Source of the DNA: Chloromonas sp. AAM2
Lineage: Eukaryota; Chlorophyta; Chlorophyceae; Chlamydomonadales; Chlamydomonadaceae
Reading direction: 5' to 3'
Length of the DNA: 64,000 bases
Assembly (NCBI GenBank): GCA_004335635.1
Contig: QAXH01005874.1
Location: 28,744-92,743 of the forward strand
Made by a program: the position numbers and the translations under genes. The notes under the pieces were generated by a model. That model searched no databases. It was not told the origin of the DNA and saw nothing but the letters and a program-made list of their open reading frames with translations. Shown here piece by piece: positions 50,701 through 61,067 of the stretch; position 1 is the first letter of the stretch, and each line of letters starts with the position of its first letter.

Positions 50701-52701
50701 TGCCGCTGTCCTCCCTGGCACATGCCGCACCGCTGGCCAATGGTGATGCACAGGCACAGGCCCAGGAGCAGGCAAGTGGACAGCAGCTGGTCACGCTAGC
50801 CGTTGTCTCTGAATCAAACTGCAACTTCACTGCACCCCCTGACGGCTTGAGACAAGTAGACAGTAGCACTGGGTTGCAGCTGCGTTGTATCAGCTGACTT
50901 GTAGCCAGCGTCCGTGACTGGAATGCGTGTGTTTGTGTTGCTCGAGCGCAGCCTGTTATGTGCATCGTTGCATGACGACTGATGCTGATGGTCAACGTAG
51001 GAATTCAGCAACAACGCTGTGACGCCATAATGCGAGTGAACGTCTGTGTTGCGTCGTCAAGGAAAGATGGGCTGAATTTGGGTTGGGTGTCTATCTATGC
51101 CTCATAATCAATTGGAAACGAATACTAGTCGCTATGATCAAGCAGCTCTTTTCGTCTGTACTTATGGCTCCAGGGCGGTCTGGTCGGCTCCCTGCTCTGC
51201 CCCTCCTCGGCCTTGAAACTGGATGTGTCCGCCGCCAGCCCCTTCTGCTGCCTCACTGGGAGGGGGGACACATATGACAACGTGGCAGAGGTCATGGCCT
51301 CGCTCAAGCACAGGCTGCACATCTCACCCGCAGCCATACCAGTGAGTTATGGTGACATGGAACAATGAGCATTTGTGTCTATGTGAGTCATGGGGAAACA
51401 CGCTTGACAAGCCTTGAAGGGCGGGGTAGCCAATGACAGCCAGCGGGCATGGGAATCTTCGGGCATGGGAAGCCGGGCTGGAATGAGTAAACAAAATGAG
51501 CACGCATTCACTTACACAGTAGCAGCTCAGGCAGTGGTAGCCCTGGTGTAGGAGCACATGTACAGCCGACAGGCATGCAGATCACCTTTGGATGTATCAC
51601 TTACGACAGGTGACCTGTAAGGCCTTGGGCTTTGAGTGCACACACACAGTGCACACACAGTGCACACACAGTGGCCTGTTTATTGACACCTCAGAGTCTG
51701 TTGAACAGCGCAAAGCAAACAACAAACAGGGGTCGATGGCCCAGTGTGCCAAGCTCTTGGGCCAGCAGGCTGTATGGAGAAGGGGCAGGGGGCCGCACCT
51801 TCAAAGACTTGGAACCTTGTTGCTAGTGATGACTCTCGTACTTTGCACCCTAATATCAGTGGAGCTTTCTTGGCCTTAGAATGTAATGCTTATGCTGTAA
51901 TCCTTGGAAGGCAATGTCGTGCCTAGCTGCAGTACCGTGGGTTGAACCACGAATAGCCATGCAATAATGATGATGAAAGCCTTCACTATGCCTACGATGT
52001 TGATGTAATAGTTCTGCTGTGATGCTGCTGCTGACTGTGTTTGTGTCTGTCTCGCTCGCTGCTCAGGTGCTTGAGCTGCGCAACCGACACGGTTTCCTTC
52101 AGCCCCTGAACGCATTCGCCTACGACTACCTCAGGCACGGGCTCAGGCAGCCCATTGTGGACAATAATAAGGTAGAGAAACTGGATGAACACGGCATCCG
52201 GCCGGCATAACTGAGAGTTGTGGGAAACAGTGCAATGCAAAGGTTGAATGGCCAGGGTCGCTCAACCAGTACAACTTGAGGTTTGGTGAACAACTAGTGC
52301 AATTGATACAAGGCAGGACACGGCATTGCTGCCCACTCTAGATTTGATAAACTTCTGCCATTTTAATCACGTGTGTTGCGTGACAGTGGCGAATGTATAT
52401 ATATATGGTGCGAGCAGCTGCTGTCAAGGCCATGTTTGATCATGTTCATTCTGCACTGCCACAGATTGCCGAGGGCGATGCTTGGGAGCTGCTCAGAGGT
52501 CTACAGGGCGTGCTGCAGGCACTGGCCGTCTCTCTGGAGCAGTTACTGGACCCTGGAGAGGCAGGCGACGATTATGATGAGGAAGAGAGGCAAGGGGCGG
52601 GCGGCGGCTGGGGCAGGCACGACCAAGCAATGGTGCAAGCCTTCAAGAAACTGAGCGAGACCTTCACCGCCAAGTTCTCTGCCTTCAACGCACGAAGGTA
52701 G
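32799..52701 (+). CDS. DDX60-like DExH-box (Ski2-like) helicase, more than 30 exons
   Basis: An ATP-dependent RNA/DNA helicase of the DDX60 group; animal DDX60 acts in RNA sensing and decay, the algal role is unknown. Exon 1 (32799-33323) and exon 2 (33625-34766) match the DDX60 N-terminal PIN-like region ([30 protein letters not shown]). Exon 3 (35139-35193) has [11 protein letters not shown]. The exon 38359-39331 carries a [18 protein letters not shown] repeat and ends [16 protein letters not shown]. Helicase motifs: [10 protein letters not shown] (39709-39857), Ia [21 protein letters not shown] (40873-40967), [12 protein letters not shown] (41234-41372), IV-like PALVFNFDR (about 43850), [19 protein letters not shown] and [12 protein letters not shown] (45583-45710). 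Then [13 protein letters not shown] (46834-47021) and a helical C-terminal half (47598-47885, 49921-50011, 52066-52170 and others) to TAG at 52701. Motifs are intact, so it looks functional. Exons between 36356 and 37276 are not fully resolved. Confidence 0.9.
38690..38815 (+). repeat. Coding Lys/Asp/Ser/Glu repeat in DDX60-like gene
   Basis: AAGGATAAGGACAAGTCGTCC-type units repeat in frame, giving [19 protein letters not shown] sequence. It forms a highly charged linker ahead of the helicase core. Confidence 0.85.
41634..41785. repeat. Minisatellite in DDX60-like intron
   Basis: Units of ACCACATCACCGTCACCTGTTC, with expansions of the CATCACCA part, repeat head to tail between exons 41234-41372 and 41805-41903. 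Confidence 0.9.
42006..42173 (+). repeat. Intronic repeat, family B (two related units)
   Basis: TTTCACATCAGGAGCG ... AGGAGCAATCAT and, about 75 bp on, TTTTACATTGGAACG ... GATGGAGCAACTAT ... CACAGCAAAACAAT. Both resemble 24205-24285, TTTCACATCAGGAGCG ... GATGGAGCAATCA ... TAGCAAAAAGAC, in an intron of the SDR gene. The downstream unit ends close to the 3' splice site before 42174. Confidence 0.55.
45207..45262. repeat. (GT)n microsatellite in DDX60-like intron
   Basis: A GT run with a few GC steps, directly after the exon ending about 45201. Confidence 0.9.
46068..46205 (+). repeat. Intronic repeat, family C, copy 1
   Basis: Begins TCCGCTTTGCCGAGGTCTGA and contains ACACCGGACACACACCAGCC and ACCGTGTGGGCCCTCATCAC. 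Copies 2 and 3 are at 46521-46658 and 48841-48975. All lie in introns of the DDX60-like gene. Confidence 0.85.
46521..46658 (+). repeat. Intronic repeat, family C, copy 2
   Basis: Nearly identical to copy 1 in the same intron. Similarity appears to continue downstream (TTTGCTGAGG, TGTGGGC, GCTGCTGAGC). Confidence 0.85.
48841..48975 (+). repeat. Intronic repeat, family C, copy 3
   Basis: TCCGCTTTGCCGAGGTCTCA through ACCACACGCGTGCATGCAGA, then ATCGTGTGGGCCC. It is in a later intron of the same gene, 2.2 kb from copy 2. Confidence 0.85.
49425..49460. repeat. (AC)n(TC)n microsatellite
   Basis: An AC run followed by TCTCTCTC in a DDX60-like intron. Confidence 0.85.
49757..49920 (+). repeat. Intronic repeat, family A, copy 2 (DDX60-like intron)
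   Basis: CCAGCAGTCCCTTGCA, GGATGCTTGAGCCAT, CTTGTGGGGCAATACAG and CACTCGC...CACTCACCCACTCACC, ending at the acceptor ATGCAG before 49921. It has the same blocks in the same order as 27291-27465. Confidence 0.6.
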
Positions 52702-54743
52702 TGAATTGAGCAGAGGGTATTTGGGTGGCATTGAGAAGTGCAAGGAGGAGTGTTCATGCGGCAGGATGGCAAGAGGAGAGTGTAGGGCGCACAAGGGGTT
52801 TAGGAGATGGCTTGTTACATACTCAGATGCAATGGCCTGTTAGTCAGCAGATGCAGAGTTTTGGGAGCTTTGCGCTTGAGCGTGCAGCTAATCTGCCAGC
52901 CGTCAGCCTTGGCCGTATTCTTCAGCAGAGGAACCCAGCCCATGTATGTATGCGGCTTGGGCATACTTGCGCTGTGCTAACGCTCTTGCTTGTACAAAAC
53001 TCATGCGCAATGAGTTATGACCCTGTTGGTATGGAGGCTATGTCAACCGCAGATTGGCTGTACGTGCACGATTTGGTGCTGACGTCACGCCACCAGATGT
53101 CGTTTTGGTGGCACATGCTCATAAGGATTTCGTGTCGCATTTGTTGCACCAGGTTGCTGGTTGTTGATTGAACCCCCTTTTGTCAACGTTTGGCTTATGC
53201 TCACTGGCAGTGTCAATGGTGGCTCATGCTTGTTAGAAAGCACTATCAGCTGATCACGGACCGTAGACAGAGGCAGGAGGACAGACATGGTTTGTGTGCG
53301 CTGCGTCTTCTGCCGCCGGATGGTCGGATAGGAGCTGTCATCATTCATCATCGCTCGGTTTGTGCGCTTTCTGTTCATGGTTTGTTTGTTGCCTCAAGGC
53401 TGACGCTTGCAGCTTGGATTTACCTTGTGCCATGCTTGATGCAACTACACCAATGAACAGGAAATTCCTTCTGCATGGCAGGCTTGGCATCTGCTGGCGT
53501 CAGTTTGTGGCGACGAGACGATCTCATTGAGACGTAATGGTTTTTATTCCGGAAGTCAGGCACTGGGAGAACTTCTCTGAAAGCCTAGCACGAATGGCTT
53601 GGTGTGCCTGTGTGTCGCTCATTGAAATGCCTCTGCTGCCTGTCTTGCCTTGATAACATCAAACCTTTGTAAGCGAGAGAACACTCTTACTAGAAAACGA
53701 CACGACATGATGTCAGACTGCATCATTCTCCATTTAAACTGTTGGCGTCTGGAATGCTTAATTATGCGGCGAAATGTCAGTGTTAGGTGAGCAAATGGTT
53801 GAGAATGACAGCAGGGAGGAGTTGCGCCCATGCGACCGACAGAACACGTGCGCAATTATCTGGGTCACACAAATTCATATGTCCAGGGAACTGCAGAACA
53901 CTGCCCGGCTGTATTACCACTATATATGCTCCGATTGCACTACCAAGACCGCAAGGGGCCCGCAGAGTTGTGGTCAGATTGGATGGCCTTCAATGATGGA
54001 AAGAATGCTGATCTATTTTCGTCAGGGTTTCACGTCAATGATAGCACCGCCAGCCAAGCGGATGACGTGTCCTGATTGCTGGACAATGTCAGTGCAAGAA
54101 CCAAACAGGTGCCGCACAAACAAAACAGCCGCACCCACAGACTGTACTGGACAATGGCTGGAAATTTGCTCAGTCACCAGCCAGTGCCGATAAGCATCAG
54201 AACTGAACGTCTAAAATAATCGCAAGCAAGTTTGAGGTTGACCATAAACAGCGTGAAAATTGAGAGTTTTGGCTTCTGATGCAGGTTTACACTAAAACTT
54301 GAAAAACACAACAACCGCAAACACAACAACCGTTGGTCGGAAACCTGCGGTCTCTTTTGGACCCGTCGCGAAGTACAGGGACTGTGTTATATCACCCTGT
54401 AAGATTCCGTGTGTGATCCTATTGATATAACGTCACGCATACCAACTTGGGAACATTTTGCGTCTGACACTGGTGCCAGCCAGCTCACGAACATCGGGCC
54501 AGCAGCACAGCTATCGTATGCTGCCCCAAGGTAGTTTGGGATCACCATCTCGGCAGGGCTGCCAGCTCCCTTCCCATCTGCAGCTGCATGGACAAGGCAT
54601 GCAGCTTATGCTGTTGCTGCAGTGCTTGCATACCTCAGGATCTCTCAGTCTGGCTAGACAGTATGCAGATGGCTGGTTGCCTACAGTTGCCTTTGGTTGC
54701 ATGTGTCTGCTGCATATGCAGCGTGCTGATACACTTTGTGCAG
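52702..54743. other. Intergenic, no gene recognised
   Basis: This is the 3' flank of the DDX60-like gene and 5' flank of the nuclease-kinase gene. The latter's first exon may lie in 54450-54740, but I cannot fix a start. An inverted pair GTTATATCA/TGATATAAC lies near 54386-54433. Confidence 0.3.
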
Positions 54744-57700
54744 GCACTGCCCCGCCAGCACATCTACACCACCATGCAAGCTAGAGTGCACCAGCCTGAT
54801 GCACCCCCCAGGTATGTTAAAAAGCACGACATGGCGAGAAGCAGCAGCAGCAGCGTCAGGGCTAAGGGATGGCTAAGCCTCACCCCTGTGAACTGCCTGG
54901 CTGTAGGGCCTCATGTTTTGTCAGAGGTCCAACGCCGTGCACCAGGCGCTATTACGACAACTGGCGGGCTGCTCTTGCGCAAGATGTCCGGCAGCTGCAT
55001 ATGATCAAGTGAGTGAGGATGGATGCCAAGGCAGCAATTAATGCTGAGCTGATGCAGGAGGCAGCTGCATTGCGGCCCTGATGGTGGTGCGCCTGTGACG
55101 CCTGATGCCATCTGCACAACCCTCACTTCATGCGACATGGATATATGCAGGTGCTCCATGGTCTTGGCGGCCATGTTGAGCGACGCTGCTTCCGGCAAGG
55201 GCCCATACCAGCCAGTCGCACGCAGCTGGGTAGTCTGTGGGGCCACAAACAGAGGAGCGGCACCAGGTGGGTTCTGGATCATCAGTGCAGGCTTGCAAGG
55301 CGGCTGAAACTGCGGTCTAGTTAAGCACCCTTATATTATGCCTGGAGGCCAGCAGTGTGCCTGGTGGTCGTCAGCACTGTGTGGAGTAATGGGTCAGGCA
55401 CGATGGTGGGCTGGCTATCAGTGTCTTCTACTAAGCAGCGACATGCAGAAGCCTAGGTTGAAGATACTGCCAGGTGCTGCGTTCCACTTCAGCATAATGA
55501 ATCCAGCATGGTGTGGCGCCCCTCTTCCTCACTGGGACTGCAGGTGACGAGCAGCTTAACCCTGAGCTGGTCGCTCAGTTCGAGGAGCTGCTGAGTAGGA
55601 CAGAGGATGATGAGGTGAGGAGCGTGCTGTCGTTCAACGGAGCCAAGCTGGTGAAAAGTGAGGCGACTACCAAAAAGGCTTTCCAAGCCCTGAGGGTGGA
55701 AGACCTCATGGACTTTGGGTTGTCCAGGACCGCTGCTGCCCTCCTCAAAATGGAGTTCCCCAGCCCGCCCGCAACAGGTGTGTGCAATGCAGTTGTGCAA
55801 CAGTCGGCATCATCTGCACAGATGATGGCGCAGCTGAACGCATGGGCCTGCGAGTGGGGCGGGTCATCACATGCATGTGATACACCATGCACTGAGCATG
55901 TGGTGTACGCAGGCGGGTGGCCACGCGTGCGCATGTGGGGTTGTGCAGCCACGGTCATTAATTGTGTTGTTGAGCTAGTGCATCAATGAGCATGCTACCT
56001 GCATGTCCTTGCTGTGCCGGAAGGTGCAGCTGTTGACCGCCTGCATGAGCAGGTGCTGACAGCTGACCTACCTGCATAGTGCTGCGAGCGCCGCATGGTG
56101 TCCTGTTCAATCGTGATGCATTGATGTGCGTCCTTGTTACTGTGATGCATGGTACAATGCCTTGGCACACTTGCAAAGTGATCGTCACCTGGGCTCAGCA
56201 GCAGCCCTTTACATGCATACAAGTGGATGTGCTGTGCTGCTGAGCACGGTGGTGTCCTACCAGGGCCTGTTGACATGGCTCAATACATGAGATCATGAAC
56301 TGAGAATGGCTGTGCGCTTTGCTGCTTGTTTGTGCTTGCAGGGGCTGCGCTGCTACCAGCAGGTATGTGCAGGTGGTCGCGGCAGGGGTGCTGCTGTGCA
56401 TGCCGTCTCACACCGACCTGTTGCCACAATGGCTCCCTCAGTGTGTATGTGCGTCTGCTGCATACCATCAATGCCACCCCATAGCCCTGTAGTCCATTAC
56501 TGCTGGCTGCCACCCTGCAGATACCATCATCAAGGGGCCCCTGCCGGATGTGACATATTACGAGCTTGGCACATCTGGCAGCACGACAGTGTACAAGGCC
56601 TACCCGGTGTCTGTTAAGGAGTGGGTGGGAGTAGATCAGGAAATCATGGCACAAGGCATCCCTCAGGGCTACCTGCCACCAATGCGCGCCAGTTACTCCC
56701 CTATCATGTCATCAGAAGACGGGTTGGTGTCCCAAGTGAATAAGGTGCGCGAGTGGTACACCAACTGGCCTTGTGGTGTCGTGCATGGGCAGATGACTAT
56801 GCCCTTTGCATGCGTTGCACACTATGAGCTTGGGGCTGCGTCAGGGTGATCCGGACGGTACTGCCCCAGTCAGGTCACAGCTAAGTCGATACAGTTTACC
56901 GGGCCGGTTACCGAGGTCCAGTAAACACGTATGGACCTAACTGGTCATATGGCCGCCAAACAGCCAATCAAGTGAAACCCAAGCCAAACCCATGCAATTG
57001 CTCTGTTGGCCCTGAGGGCCAGCGAAATCAACAAAATCTATTACCGGCGAGCCTGCCGGCAAGCTGTCAAGTAAAATCTGGCCCCGGATAACCCTGGGCT
57101 GCGTGCAGTTGGTTGCTAGGTGGTGGCCAATGGAACTGTGGGTGGATGGTAATGCTGCAGGTCATCATAGACGACCTGAACGACCTGCTGGCGCTGAGAG
57201 GCGAACGAGCCCGGGTAAGGAGCTGCGTCTGCCTGCAGGTTCCAACAAGCCAGTATGCCAAGCCAGCCGCCTTCAGGTGGTGGCTTGGATGAAGGCAGCC
57301 AGTGCTTCAAGCTTTGAGCTGCATGGCCAGTGCATGATTCTTTGAGCGGCGTGCCATGTGTGCCTGCATGTGCACCTGCAGTGGGTGCAGGTGCCCTCGA
57401 CGGGCAAGCTCGTGGGCACTACCCCGTTGGACAGGATGGAGGACAAGGAGATGGACTTTGAGCTGGTGCTGGATGGCAAGCGCCTGAGCTTCCTTGAGGC
57501 AAAGCGCCCGTGAGTGATGCCCAGCAGCCAGGGCTGATTAGTCTTTACAGGACAGTTCTGCATGCGTGCAATATGTTCAGCCAGCGCAGCTGTGAAGCTC
57601 AGTCAAGTCACATGCAGTGACCCATGCAGGGTGGCTTGTGCTCATGCTTGTACCGTGCGTGGCTGCAGGGAAGTGTTCAAGCACGTCAGCGAGGAGTCCC

Positions 57701-60370
57701 TGCTGGGTGGCTGGGAGAAGACGCTCAACACGGGAATGGGCAATAACGCGGTGGCGAGCATAACAAAAGCCACCACTTACGCCTCCAGCCTTGGCTGCAG
57801 GTTGATCAAGGCCAGGGCATGCTGCTCCTGTTCCCAGTGTTGCATGGACTTGGGCTCATGTGTCCTTACTTGCTGTGTGCTGTTCTGGAAGTGTCTTGCA
57901 TGCTTGTTTGCCGAGGCACGGTGTCATGCTTTGACACCCATTGAGCTTGCATGCCTGCTGCGTCTGCCAGTGTGGCCCGCCACTTCCAACGTTGATGGTT
58001 TTGGGCCGCAGTCGATTCAGCATGCTTACCTGCTGATGCTCAGCTATCACTGCGTGGCAACAGTTCCTGGAACGTGCATGCTGGAAGGCTGGGTGGCAGC
58101 GGGCCAACACATTTGGTGTCACCAGTGTGTGCCTTGTGTGGGCACCTGCCTCTGCAGGTATGGTGCTATCACTACGTACTTTACTACCTGGATGATTAAG
58201 TACGACAAGCGTGGAGCATTCCTCTCCCGGCCATATAACTGGAAGTCGCAACGCCCCTCTGCGCTGCAGGTAGGTGCGCACCTCAATTGCAGGGCTGGCA
58301 TAGTCTACAGGCACCGAGATCGTGTGGGCAGCAGTTTAAGAATGGGTGGATGCGTGCAACTGATGTGGTGCAAAGCACACTGACTGGCATCACCTGCCTG
58401 CAACAGTGCATCCTGTCTGATATGTGGCAGGGGCATTGATGCACACATTGCTTTGACAGTGTGCTGCCAGGGCGAGCTGCCAATATGGCTTGCGGCAGCA
58501 TAAGCCCGGCAGCATAATGCTTACAGGCGATACATCTTACAACATGTTGATCGTCATGGACTACACTGCTGCCCTGCTGTGAGGATGTTTTGTGCTCACA
58601 ACTCTTGTGTGCTCCCCTGCATGCGTACAGGCACTGTGGCTTGTGACGGTCCTGGCTCTGGGGTCAGACGGCATCACTGCCACATGGAAGCCATTGCCTG
58701 AGTTTCCACGCGCCTCAACAGGCGGGCTGGCCCCGGGTGACGGTCAGGCCAGTGCAGATGGCGAAGCGTGCGAGCAGGATGGGACGGGACCGTCAGCAAG
58801 CAACGACGATCTGCCTGCTGCGGGTGGTGCAAGCGCTCCAGAAGTGAGCACGTGGCTGCTGCAGGGCGCAACAGAGCAGCGCGCCATTGGCTATGGCATG
58901 ACCGGTTTTGCGGTGGCAGCAAGGTGCGTGCACTTGCATGCATGTGAATGTCTACCTGTCAGCTCCCTTGCTGCCCCCCCCTACCCCTCCCTCCCCGGCT
59001 CTTGCGTCTGTGCAGGCGGTGACCGCCTAAACAACCGTACACATAGAGATGTAACCGTCCACGAAGCACAGGGCAGCAGAGGCCAGAGATGTAGCTGCTC
59101 CTCCAGCATATGAGCAGCAGCAGCTTCTGCTTGCTAGTACTATGCATGTAGTGTGAACGCAGTGGGCAATGCTGGCATTACCTGCTGCGTGCTTGTTTGG
59201 CAGGCTGCGAGACGGGCGTGAGGTGGTGGTGAGGCACAGCCAGAAGCCGGAACTGCAGCGGCGCTTGATTCAGGAGGCACATATCCTGGAATCACACCTA
59301 CACCACCTGCAGGGCAGGGGCGTCGTGGAGCTGGTGGGACATGGCTGGGGTCCCGCTGGGAGGGCGTACTGGCTGGCCACAGGTGGGGTCCTGCAGAGGC
59401 CGGGGTGGAGGCTGGCATCAGAGGCAGGGTTTCACCACTGGCAGGGGAAGTGGGAGTGAGAGTGGGCACTCTGACTGGCTGCAACCGCTGTGCTGAGGTT
59501 GCATCTTTACTCAATTTTTGGGCAGTTGTATGCGTTTTAGTGTGAACACCCACGCACTCCGACTAGACCCCTTGCTGCACAGCGCGCCCTGTCCATTGAT
59601 TGATTTGGTCGTGTACGTTTCAGAATTACATGGAGCATCACCTCCTGCCCCCTCCCTCGCAGGCCTGCTGTGTCTTGTGTCATGGTGCTGCCCTAGCCTG
59701 CCTCTCAGACATGCCAACCGTTGCCTGCAGGCTTGGTGCCGGGCGTCACCCTGGAGGAGCACCTGAAGCAGCACCCTGGTGACGCGCGGCTGCTGCCCGC
59801 TGCCACAGCAGCTCTGGAGCATATCCACACTGCAGGCGTCAAGCACGGTGAGCCTGAATACTTGTCACTTGGCCTGGCGGGCTGTTGGCAGCACCTCCTA
59901 CAGTACTCCGGTAACAGCGTGGCAGCATACACCAGCTCTTGGCGCCTACTCTGCCCCAGCAGCAGTATCATGTGGCGATCCTGCCAGTGGCATGCCGATA
60001 TGCCTCAGCACATCCTTGCACACACACACACAGTTCTTGGGCTGTGCCTCCAGCCTGGCGCTCGATGGTTCCTGCAGTTTGTGACTGCCTTGCAGTGCTC
60101 CTGCAAGCTTGGAAGTGATGCATGCAGTGCAGACTGCTATGGCATGATGCTGCTGGTGTTGCTGAAGCGTTGCGCACGCGATTGCCAATGCAGGTGACGT
60201 ACGAGCTGAGAACATCATCGTGCAGCCTGCCACCCCAGGAAAGGGCCCCACTGTGGTGTTCATCGACTTTGGCATGGCCACACCCTGCATGGATGACGAC
60301 GTCTATGCAGATGAGCAACTGCACCTGTCAGCGCTGTTTGGATCTGCCTCAAGCTACACCCTGCATGGAT
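54744..60370 (+). CDS. PD-(D/E)XK nuclease-like / protein-kinase-like fusion, Crinkler-type architecture
   Basis: Probably a host-encoded protein of the nuclease-kinase class described among Crinkler-related effectors; role here unknown. Fourteen exons join in phase: 54744-54811, 54907-55008, 55151-55266, 55544-55777, microexon 56342-56362, 56521-56744, 57161-57214, 57382-57509, 57669-57800, 58158-58269, 58631-58923, 59204-59382, 59731-59847 and 60194 on. The nuclease-like part has a beta-strand with RLSFLEAKRP (an E-x-K core) and then ATTYASSLGCRYGAITTY, like the helix-strand after the active site. The kinase part has a Gly loop (IGYGMTGF), VVVRHSQ (Arg where Lys is usual), a helix-C Glu (IQEAHIL), catalytic loop KHGDVRAENIIV and IDFGMA. 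The N-terminus is not found; no ubiquitin-like header was seen. After DFG, a 76-bp duplication brings a stop at 60368-60370; the last exon before the duplication was probably 61013-61067. Confidence 0.6.
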
Positions 60371-60430
60371 GACGACGTCTATGCAGATGAGCAACTGCAC
60401 CTGTCAGCGCTGTTTGGATCTGCCTCAAGG
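60281..60430 (+). repeat. Perfect 76-bp tandem duplication across an exon end
   Basis: CACCCTGCATGGATGACGAC at 60281 recurs at 60357, and the two units match to GCCTCAAG. The second unit is followed by a donor (AAG|GTGAGA at 60430); in the first the donor is lost (AAGCTAC). 76 is not a multiple of three, so reading through both copies shifts the frame. Confidence 0.95.
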
Positions 60431-60579
60431 TGAGAGCATCATGCATGTGACAGGACAAGCAGCAGGGCCACGTCTGGTATGTCTGCAGCTGGCACATACT
60501 GAAGCAGGCAGCTTTGTGGGCAGGAGCGCTCCCTGATGAGCATAGACACCATAGCAGCTGCCACAGCCACCAAAAACAA

Positions 60580-60797
60580 AAGTTTGCCAGTTCTGGGACA
60601 GTTTGAGTATCCTGCACTGGCACCGATGTATTGCCATCTGTCCTGGCTGTTTTGGTACACACTTCACCCACCGTGTAGAGGAGTTGAATGAGTGCCAGTC
60701 CTGGGACAATGTGCCAGTCCTGGGACAATGTGACAATGTGCTGAGATGTACCGGTTTTAATACCAGTCCCAGGAATTGTCCCAGAACTGGCAAACTT
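60580..60797. mobile_element. MITE-like element with 21-bp terminal inverted repeats
   Basis: AAGTTTGCCAGTTCTGGGACA at 60580-60600 (first base A) and its inverse TGTCCCAGAACTGGCAAACTT at 60777-60797 bracket 218 bp with no coding capacity. Internal copies of CCAGTCCTGGGACAATGTG occur at 60696-60730. Single ends with the same sequence lie at 392-412 and 20921-20941, each next to an A/T run. The element sits in what would be the last intron of the nuclease-kinase gene. I could not define a target-site duplication. Confidence 0.6.
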
Positions 60798-61012
60798 CCT
60801 TTTTTTATTATTCTGGTGAAGAGAAAGCCGTATTGGCCATGCACTCGTAAAGTGTTCCGAGGGGTGAGTGCCTTGGACGAAACCCCTTTACTTGGGGCTT
60901 ATCACGTTTGATCTTCCAGGGTAGGGTGTCTTGGATCGCGCCTGTATCACGATGACCTGAACCATACTGTAAGCATGGCTCCCTTGCCAACTGTGTTCGT
61001 GTTTGTGAGCAG

Positions 61013-61067
61013 GGCTGAAGAAGTTGGCTTCACCGCCAGGCGCATCCTTCAGACAACAGGACGCTGA
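61013..61067 (+). pseudogene. Candidate orphaned last exon of the nuclease-kinase gene
   Basis: After an acceptor (GAGCAG) a short frame in the phase required by the donor at 60430 runs 17 codons (starting AEEVGFTARR) to TGA at 61065-61067. Because of the 76-bp duplication it is reached only if splicing bypasses one copy; otherwise it is no longer translated. Confidence 0.35.

Noticed and set aside
54386..54433. GTTATATCA ... TGATATAAC inverted pair
   Set aside because: Only 9 bp with a 30-nt gap in AT-rich DNA; no target duplication or second copy.
54450..54743. N-terminal header exon for the nuclease-kinase gene
   Set aside because: I could not find a start codon, donor and phase that agree, nor a ubiquitin-like header motif.
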